This document shows, piece after piece, positions 55,800 to 64,000 of a stretch of 64,000 nucleotides of DNA. The position numbers and the translations under genes are program-made. Every line of letters begins with the position of its first letter. Positions within the stretch are counted from its first letter, which is position 1. The DNA lies in the NCBI GenBank assembly GCA_037074705.1, contig CM073590.1:97120447-97184446 (forward strand). Direction: 5' to 3'. Origin of the DNA: Zhengitettix transpicula. Taxonomy: Eukaryota > Arthropoda > Insecta > Orthoptera > Tetrigidae. Below the pieces are notes generated by a model, which had not been told where the DNA came from, did not search any database, and saw only the letters and a program-made list of their open reading frames with translations.

Positions 55800-56872
55800 A
55801 TTAATTAAATAGATGAATTTAAAATGATTTTGCCTCACGTTGGCTCGTCATTTATGTAAGACACAACATTTATTTATTTAATATTTATCTGAATTGGCCC
55901 ACGTTATGGCGCCCTTAATGTAATATGCAAAATACTTTATTATTAATTGAAATAAATGGACATAATTATTGAAGTTATTGAACGAAAGGATCTTGAAATA
56001 ATTACAACGGTTCAAATCTCTTAAACAATTGGTTTATTCTGCACAACTAATTTATTATATAATAACAAATTTACTTGTTGAAACTTTGCATCACTTTTTT
56101 ATATACAATATCCTTTCCCCTAATCTCAGGGCCTTGGGCCTTTTTAAATAAAGAACAATAAAATTTTTACTATTCACTATTAACAAATAATTTTATAACC
56201 ATCAAAAGTCAATCAAAATGAAGCAAAATAAATGAACATGAAATTGAAATCGAAATCTGACGATGTTCTATCCTTACTCAACCTTTACATACATAAATTT
56301 AAAATGTTTCTCTCTTCTTACTGTTGTACCGGTACTAGGCAATTGTAGGAGTTTTATAACACACTTTTCACCTTGATCACATTACAGGCCATGTCTCACT
56401 GAATTTACTTTACTTCACTTTGCAATGCTCCAGTATTAACCACCAGACACAATTGTTCTGAAAAACAGTCGTCCCACCATTATCTGCCGACTTTACTCTG
56501 AACTCTACCATTGTCTCCAGCCAAAATATAGATTGGCGCTCTCGTCTTGAATTACGACCAAATCAAAATTTCATTCTCTCCTTTACTAACGTGCTCCACC
56601 AACTGCCAGACTCTATAAAACTGGATTCCACAATGTTTTCTGCCTGTCTAACAAAATTTCACTCCTCCATATATCAATGTTTCGTGACTACTGCATTCGA
56701 CAAGATTTTTTTGTGGCCGACAGCCGTGCCCCGTAGCTTATGCGCGCTCCAACAACAATGTCCTGTCTATTCATATATTCTTAGCCATTATTGTATTTGT
56801 AAGTTCTCCGATAACAATTTATTTCAAATGTCTAATTATTAATTCTTTTAATTGCCTTTCTTTATCATTACA
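55800..56872 (+). mobile_element. LTR-like unit 4 (5' end uncertain)
   Basis: Ends TTATCATTACA followed by ATATATAC. It contains CTCAGGGCCTTGGGCC near 56126 and GAAATCTGACGATG near 56250, aligned with the other units. A CACGTTATGG...TTAATGTAATA block near 55900-55925 matches an internal block of unit 2 (46476-46507), so the unit starts upstream of that point, perhaps truncated against the Helitron end near 55.8 kb. Confidence 0.5.
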
Positions 56873-56979
56873 ATATATACATACATATACGACTTAATTT
56901 GACAATATAACGTTTTAAATAAAAGTCTAAGGTTTCAAGTCGGTGAATATCGAAAACAATAATATGTAAGTATATATAT

Positions 56980-58172
56980 TGTAATATATAGTTAAGAAGG
57001 CCATTATTTTTGTTTAAATTTCATAAGATTTGTTTCATGGCACAGGCTAGACGTGGACGGCCATTATTTAAAATCTGTTTACCAACTCAGACTGGGAATC
57101 TTGGGTGGCTCATATAAAAAATGATGATTGACGGCGGATGAGTGCTCACCCAAGGGAGGACTATAATTGGGGGTCTTTAGAGGCTCTTAGATCTAATGTC
57201 TGACGGACATCGGAACAAAACCCCAAAGAAAAGATGACAACACTTTTTTGTTGACATCCAATTATAAGATAAGGAAATGTTTATCTAACAATATTGAGTA
57301 GCTCTCTGAGCGTGGGGAAGCCGGATGATGTCCGAACGTGGGAAATCAAAACTGTGGGAAAAATGAATATTCTGGAGAAGGGGAAGCTGATAAATAAGTG
57401 AGTTTGGAAGCCAGAGGGCGAACGAGTTAGTTGGGTGCCAGAGCGCAAGGAAGGAGGATGTGTTAGTTGAAAGGAGGATCCTGAGGGAGGCAAATGGTTT
57501 AGTTTGATGCAGTATTAGTTGAACATCAGAATTGAACTCTGTTTGGTGAACATTTTAAATAAGACAAAACGCATTGGAATTGTCAATCATACAAGACAAA
57601 TTGATTGGTGGCCGTGGGCTTAACATCCATACGAGTAGTCGGAAGTCTGCAGTCTGGAGTTTGGATACTGAAAGGATAGTGTTGTGTTGTGAAACGTGTG
57701 TCAGTAAAAATGTGTGTGTAAATTTTATGCACAGAGTGGCCATTATTAAAGTGAAGTGTGTTCCCGAACTCAAAAGCATAAAACTTGTAAGTAGTAATTT
57801 AAAATAAATAATTTTGTAAACCGTAAATTAAAGGTGAAAGGTCAGATTTAGTTTCTATTAACTTCAATAAATTAAATTTATATATTATGTAAAATAATTT
57901 CAAGTGTAATTGGATTTTGTTCTTTCTATTAGGCGTAGTGGAGATCCTGAGATTATGAGTTTCATTCTTTGTAAAAATAAAAATAAAGATAAATTTTCTT
58001 AAATGCCACAAAAGGTAAAATTAATTGTTAGTAAAATTTGATCAAAATGTGGCGAAATAAAGTAGAGATTTAAATTGTATTTTGTGTGAATAAATTTGTT
58101 TGGTTTTGTTAAATTTAAATTTATGTTTAATTTAAATTTCCTTTAATTAAATATTTAATTGTGGTTATTACA
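56980..58172 (-). mobile_element. LTR-like unit 5 (inverted)
   Basis: Bounded by TGTAATATATAG (56980) and GGTTATTACA (58172) and flanked by AT runs. The inverse of the shared internal block (ATCCTGAGATTATGAG near 57952, GCCACAAAAGG near 58001) places it in the opposite orientation. The 57.3-57.8 kb part has open frames but no known domain. Confidence 0.5.

Positions 58173-58235
<63 letters not shown>
58173..58235. repeat. (TA)n tract
   Basis: About 63 bp of almost pure TA between LTR-like units 5 and 6; the longest of the AT junctions in this chain. Confidence 0.95.
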
Positions 58236-58238
<3 letters not shown>

Positions 58239-59249
58239 AATACCTCAAATAAAATAAAATAAAACTACCAATTTATACTAACAACTATCATTTATTAAAA
58301 CACAATTTACAATTACACAAATCTGATGAAATTTTATAAATCAAAACAATTTTATTTACCTAGAATACATTTTTATTAATTGGACTCGGTACCGTCAAGG
58401 TCTTTACTGGGTTGTTAAGGAAATGGAACAAAATGTTACAATTAAACAAATACAGTTACAATAAATGAAAAACGAAATTATTGAAATGAAAAGAAACGAT
58501 TGAAACGAAATGAAACGAAATGAGACGAAATATGACACTTTTTACCCTTTATTAGCAATTTACAATTATTAAATTCAGAAAAATAAACTTAGACGCTCTC
58601 GGGTCTACACACTCTTTTTATACCGGCTAACAGTCACCAGGCTGCACTCACACTCTGCTTTCACAGTCAGCTCCTCTTGACGACGTTATCCTCACGACGA
58701 ATTCAACCCATTCTGCTTTCAGTCAGACCTCCAGGATAAAACTCCCACCAACTGTTGACGACTGATGTCCAGCTGATTACGCTCGGCCCTGCGTCCGCCC
58801 TGCGGGCCTGCACCAACGATCTCTCCCTGCTGACACGTCCGTCTCCTCTCCAACACGAAATGATAATAATCTAAACTGTCCAACTGCCCTCTTATTTATA
58901 TCCTGGCTCCAGAATCTTCCCTTGTTTTTACGGTTTTTTGCATTTCCACTTTCGCCAAACAAACACCATCTGTTGCCGTTCTCCCACTCCGAGAGCCACT
59001 CAATCAATTAAATTAAACGTTTCCATCTGTTATGATGCCTTTCAGGGTTCCGTCGGTCACAACCATTTAGCCCTAAGAGCCGCAAAATGCCCCAATTATT
59101 AGACCTCCCCTTCTCTAAAAGTCACTTATCCGACATTTTATCATTATTTTTTATATGTTCAAACCACTCAAGGATTCCTAGTCTGAGTTCGTAAACAAAT
59201 CTGACAAAAATAAGAACAGAATTCAAGTCCTTCTTTACTGGTTATTACA
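58236..59249 (+). mobile_element. LTR-like unit 6
   Basis: Starts TGTAATACCTC and ends GGTTATTACA followed by ATATATA. It contains AAGGTCTTTACTGGGTTG near 58398 and an AATAAAATAAAATAAAA stretch near its start that could serve as a poly(A) signal. No coding region. Confidence 0.58.
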
Positions 59250-59300
59250 ATATATATTACAAATGGCATTATTCGTAGTACATACATTTTAATGAATTAC

Positions 59301-59366
59301 CTTCTTTATTGAGTTCGTTACCTGGTCGATGTGTTGTTTTCACAGCTCCTGTGTTACTTGAATCAC
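59301..59366 (-). other. Exon-like segment, minus strand, 66 nt
   Basis: A good acceptor (TTTATTTCTACAG) and donor (GAAG|GTAATT) bound 66 nt that are open in one frame (DSSNTGAVKTTHRP, NELNKE) and symmetric in phase 1. A second possible donor (CCAG|GTAACG) lies inside. It could belong to a minus-strand gene ending at 44176-44465, across the transposon nest. Too short to be sure. Confidence 0.25.
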
Positions 59367-59369
59367 CTG

Positions 59370-60150
59370 TAGAAATAAACAATGATTGCAGAAACGTACT
59401 GTTGTATTTATTTATCACTTATTTTTGTCAATTTTTGGATACTTCTTTATCTATTATTTTTTACTCATTAATTTTTTTAAATCAAATTGATCTGTAATAA
59501 TCAAATAATATGTACAACATGGTATATTTAATTAAATTTGATATATCAAACGCAATATGGAGACATGGCAATTGAACCGATCGCTTGGCGGACATTTTAA
59601 ATTCCGCGTTCAGCGGATGGTGTGTGGCCCGATCGGCAGTCAGCGACATTTTTAAATTATATCGCTGGTTGCTAGCAACAATGCAAAGAACAGCAACAAT
59701 AAAAAGAAGAGCAGAAGATAGTAGGCTATTTAGACGACACTGTTCGGCCATGATTTCTGTGTATTACATTTTACTGCCGCGATTCCATACAAAGTTTATT
59801 TTGAATAAATGTTAAATTTGATAAAACCTGGAATTCAAATTCATCATTTCATAATAGCTTCAACATTGTATGTGGCTGTACATTTTTAATGTGCTTATAT
59901 AGTGTCTTCTCAACAACTCTGTTTTGAGTACCATCTGTTGATAGTTATGTGAACTATTTTCTTCCTTTATTCTATGCTGTGTATACAGAAATTGTATGAA
60001 AACATAGGTCGTTCGGTTTATTACTTTTGTTAAATATTTTCTATTGATATAAAGATGTTATTAAGCTATTTATTAACTCAATTCACACTAATTTGGTTTA
60101 ATTCACACTAAAAAAACCTTGAAGGCCAAAAAAAACAGTAGTTGCATTTA
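59370..60150. other. Region upstream of STAT
   Basis: AT-rich with no supported gene. A minus-strand ATG at 59751 opens a hydrophobic 89-codon frame without splice or domain support. Confidence 0.4.
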
Positions 60151-60156
60151 TAAGTT

Positions 60157-60319
60157 TGCGCATGCGCGCATCACGTGACGAGCTATATTTCGTAGTTCCA
60201 GGAAAAGAGTTGCAGATCGTTTGTGTCATATATTCTTAGTATTGGAGTTTTGAAGAAATAACATTAGTCACCAACAGAGAAAAACCTTAATTTGAGTGAC
60301 GTCAAATACATACACTTCG
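60157..60319 (+). promoter_or_regulatory. STAT promoter and first non-coding exon
   Basis: A TGCGCATGCGCG palindrome (60157-60168) matches the NRF1/Erect wing site, and a TCACGTGA E-box (60171-60178) matches the USF/MITF/TFE3 type. Downstream a perfect CRE, TGACGTCA, lies at 60297-60304. A CTTCG|GTAAGT donor at 60319/60320 probably ends a 5' UTR exon spliced toward the first coding exon at 60681. No TATA box is evident, as in housekeeping-type promoters. Confidence 0.6.
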
Positions 60320-60680
60320 GTAAGTTGCTATTATGACGTATCATTTCTGTCAAGAGATGAAATGAGCATATGAACTGAGCATTTGTTTTATTTCTGAGCA
60401 TCAGTTCATCATATCTCTATTTACATATTATGCCTCGCTGACAATCATTATAGAAGCTCTCTAGTTCAGTTCATCATGAAAAGTTATAGGATAATACTGC
60501 AACAACGTTGCCTCTAACTTGTGAATATAAATTGCTGTTCAAGACAATTTGACAAACATGCATGTTTATTTTTGTTATCGACCTGTCTTACCAAATGTGT
60601 CGTAATTATCATTCTCAGTTGTTATTTTACTTTAACGAAATGAACAACATTTTGTAAATATTAAATATACATTCACAATC

Positions 60681-63065
60681 ATGTCATATGACATTAAAGA
60701 GGAACATCACAATTTTGATGATTCTAGTAAGTAAACAATTGCTATTTAAAATAAAGGTAAACATATTATGTATCTAAATAAATGAATCATGCTTGGTTTA
60801 AGGTTGCTCAGCATTGGAGTGCAACCAGATGTCATTGTGGACTAAAACACAGCAATTACAGGGAGAAGCTCTCCGACAAGTGCGAGCTGCATATGGAGAG
60901 CATTTCCCTATTGAAGTGAGACATTTCTTGGCAGCATGGATAGAAGAAAAGATGTGGTAATGTAACACTTTTATTGTCAATTTAGTCAACTAATATCACA
61001 CTAATATGTACTTCTTACTTTTTTTGTACTTGCTGTTTCAATTTTAAACTGGTATTTGAAGTATTAAAGTAGGCTCATGAAAGTGTCCAATTTACATTTA
61101 GGACTGACATTGATCCTGATAATCCTCAACATGAGCACTATGTTGCTACTCTTGTTAATTCTCTTATTCAAGAGTTGGAAGCCAAGGCAAATACAATGTC
61201 TGAGGATTTGTTTTTAAGTAAATTGAAACTGATTGAAGCTGCAAACACATTCAGGGTAGGTATTGCCTTTCAATGCATTATTTTTTTATTACTAAATTAG
61301 CATGTTAGCATTGATATAAATTGGAAATTGTAATTATTTTCAGCAAAGATACAGTCACAATCCTTTGAGTCTTTTCAAAATCATCCGCCGATGTCTTACA
61401 ATGGAAATGAACATGGTGCAACAAGTTGGTAATGTAAGTACCAACAATTACAAATTAAGTGTTGTTTCACTGTAAATAAATTTTAATAATTTATAATAAG
61501 CCTTTTGAAGACTATAATCTGAATCAAATTGCCTTTTTGAATGTTCAGCCCCTCTGGTTTAATCTCCTACTAGTATAATAATTCCATATTTCATACAATC
61601 TGACATAATTTAATAAATAAAAAAACATTGAATATGTCAGAAAAAAATTGTATTAATTAATTACAACAAATGAAAATAACATTACAATATGACATTTTGG
61701 CCACAATTTTGGGACTTCATCAGGCAACATACCTAAATGAGTAAAATTTATACAATAAATAATAAATGTAAAACAAGATATAGTTTAATAAATTATCCAA
61801 ATTTAAAGTTTTGAATTAATTTACTAAGTAATGTGTGTTTGTTTCAGACATCAGGAATGTCTGAAATAAAAATAGGATACTTAACATATTAATATTTTTC
61901 AATATGTATGGATGGGATGTAAAACATGAACTAGTAGATTTTCCAAGATATCACTGATCTTTCATACATGCATCTTATACTTAATGTCTTTCTGATATTT
62001 ATTAATTTTTTTATATCCAGAATACTTTGAAACATTTTCTGCACAGGATTGTGAAGTATAAATTGGTTTTTCTAAAACTCTTCTGACTGAAAACTATTTA
62101 TATTATTATAATATATTCAGATTTTTTAGAATTATTATGTTTATAAGAAACACATTAATAGTGATAAGGTTTAGAATTACCCTTTTTTATCCATTAGATG
62201 CCAATGGGAAGAGACATAGCAATGCCATACCTACCTTTAGTACCAGATGCGAACACTGAGATTGCACAACAGTTGGATAACTTGAGAAGACATACTCAGG
62301 AAACTGGTGAGGACCTAAGAAGAATGGAACAGGAGCAGGAATCTTTCGCTTTACAATACCATGAATGCACAAAGTTAAATGGTAACACAATTTTTAATTA
62401 TTTATATATATTTAAACTCTTAGAATTTTTTAAAATATATTTTCAATTTTTCCATACAGCTCATCTGCAGCATTTACAAACACAGCCTCAGAGTCAGCAA
62501 AATATTGAAATAGAAAAGAAATGGAAGAAACAGAAAGATCTTCTTGAACACATGTTAAATCAAAAGGCAAGTATAATATTCAGCCGGTAATAAACCATAA
62601 TATTTATGTGCAAAGATTTCCTGCTGATGAATTTTTCTAAATATAATTCTCAGCTTTCAACTGTCAACCTGAAGATGGCAGAGCTTGCTGTTACAATATT
62701 ATCACTAATATTGGCCTGGGTTAAAACCCGGAAATTATATTTAGAACCTAATATTTAACTAATCTTTTTATTTATTTTCATATACTGTCTAAAACATTTT
62801 TTTTAATTACTTAAGCAAAAAATTCTAACAAGTTATCCAAAGCCAGAAATATTTTTGATTAATGCCCATTTATCCTGATAATTTAGGTCACTGGCTTAGT
62901 GCAGCTACGAATTAATCTTGTAGATAAGCTCAAGGAGACAATTACCCATCTTACAACTCTTCAATCTAGAGTTCTTGACGATGAACTAATAAGATGGAAA
63001 CGTGAACAGCAGCTGCAGGGCAATGGTGCGCAATTTAACAGTAATTTGGATAATATTCAGGAATG
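60681..63065 (+). CDS. STAT: STAT transcription factor, 5' part
   Basis: Seven coding exons: 60681-60726, 60803-60956, 61102-61255, 61344-61433, 62198-62381, 62460-62566 and 62887-63065. All phases agree, giving 304 aa up to a split Trp codon; the gene continues beyond the window. The N-terminal domain reads [35 protein letters not shown], closest to STAT5-type N domains and consistent with the single arthropod STAT. The coiled coil begins with [21 protein letters not shown]-binding, SH2 and Tyr sites lie outside. An upstream ATG exon adds 24 in-frame residues ([16 protein letters not shown]...) before the usual MSLW start at 60829. The intron after 62566 has a GC donor (AAG|GCAAGT). STAT acts downstream of JAK kinases. 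Confidence 0.93.
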
Positions 63066-63764
63066 GTAAGTTTTTAACCCTGTGTAGGCAGTAAATAAAA
63101 ATGGTTTCTAAAGTACCTGTGATTTTAGTTGTTTATATATTTATGCATTTAGTATATATCGATAAAATGTAAATGTGGGTAATGCATAAATTGAAATTAT
63201 TTTCAGAATTATTCTGTTTTGTGAAACAAAATATTGTAAACAATCTCTCAATTTAGCACTTGGGTAATTTTGAATCATATTTTTGTCTGTCTTATACTGT
63301 GGCAGTTTTATTTAGAAATGCTGCCTTCTCCTTAGGTAATGAGTATGCTGACTAGAACAACAAGCATTCATTAATGACTGTATTATCGAAGGTTTTCTTG
63401 TGGAAATGACATAAAATTGGCAAAATTCTGTCCCAACCAACACAATCTTCTTTAATTTTACTATCATCCCCAATACAGTTGCTCATCGACTTTAAAATAA
63501 AATTCAAGAAATAGTATTACTCTGTTTGAAGCAAAGTGCAATGTTTCAGTTGATGTAATTTGTATATTTTTTATTATGTATGCTATAGACATGAATTACT
63601 TCAGTAATTACAGATACAGCAATAGGAAAGGGTATTATCCAAGGAATTTACCAAATAAATTTAAATAATGTGATTTAACTTTAATTGTCTGCAGTTGTGT
63701 AACTGTTGTTAGTGGATGAGGAAACTTATCTGGATTTGTTTCAATGCATTGAAAAGCAATTATA
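63066..63764. other. STAT intron, incomplete
   Basis: GTAAGT-type donor at 63066. No further STAT exon is seen before the end of the window. Confidence 0.6.
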
Positions 63765-63905
63765 TTTGACTATGTCATATCCTTATTAATAGTATATATA
63801 TATATATCCTCCTATTTCTCCTATTTATTTCTATCCTTCCTCACTATCCAAGTTCGAATGTGAATTAATTCCTTAAATGGATTCTCCTAATATTGTATTT
63901 ATTCC
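63765..63905 (+). repeat. Dispersed repeat copy at window end
   Basis: The fold-back terminus (TTTGACTATGTCATATCCTT, 63766-63785) is followed by a short AT run and then CCTCCTATTTCTCC and CACTATCCAAGTTCGAATGTG, the same blocks that open the window at position 1 and that lie inverted at 17.9 kb. Confidence 0.7.
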
Positions 63906-64000
63906 TTAATGGAAGCTCCTAATACTTCATTCCCTCTACTCTATCCATTCCTCCACTAAAAACTATTAATTGTCCACAATAAGACTGTCTATATTTGCCT

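Noticed and set aside
59668..59679. GTTGCTAGCAAC as an RFX X-box
   Set aside because: The half-sites lack the 1-3 nt spacer of the X-box consensus; probably chance.
59482..59751. 89-codon minus-strand ORF with a hydrophobic start resembling a signal peptide
   Set aside because: AT-rich, no splice donor, no conserved residues and no poly(A) context.

Overview
This is animal, most likely insect, nuclear DNA: AT-rich, with long introns, dense transposon debris and few genes. The lineage is inferred from the insect-type alpha-tubulin and STAT proteins, an ATG-only first coding exon in the tubulins, mariner, jockey-like and Helitron elements, and consensus insect core-promoter motifs. I cannot name the species.

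Layout. 1-6.6 kb holds repeats, a purine-rich tract and a dead jockey-like LINE on the minus strand. 8.0-14.1 kb holds two complete alpha-tubulin genes arranged head to head as an inverted repeat; both encode 450 aa. Their exons and two of their introns are almost identical, while promoters, intron 1, intron 4 and 3' ends have diverged. 16.1-18.5 kb is a cluster of fold-back repeats whose relatives also lie at both ends of the window. 18.8-34.7 kb (minus) is a large three-exon gene with a predicted 1764 aa disordered Asn/Glu/Ser/Asp-rich protein; its second exon encodes an amphipathic helix with the spacing of PKA-anchoring (AKAP) helices. A dead mariner with both TIRs lies in its 3' intron.

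35-45 kb is mostly unrecognised, with element scraps and a few exon-like minus-strand ORFs. 45.0-59.3 kb is a transposon nest: LTR-like units with TGTAAT...ATTACA ends chained through (AT)n junctions, surrounding a minus-strand Helitron that was itself split by a plus-strand Helitron. 60.2-63.1 kb (plus) is the 5' part of a STAT gene: promoter motifs and seven coding exons covering the N-terminal domain and the start of the coiled coil; the rest lies beyond the window.

The genes do not form a pathway: tubulin is cytoskeletal, STAT is the JAK/STAT transcription factor, and the large protein may be a signalling scaffold. The most informative signals are the patchy homogenisation of the tubulin pair with loss of one core promoter, the AKAP-like gene, the readable order of insertions in the Helitron/LTR nest, and the in-frame N-terminal extension and GC-AG intron in STAT.
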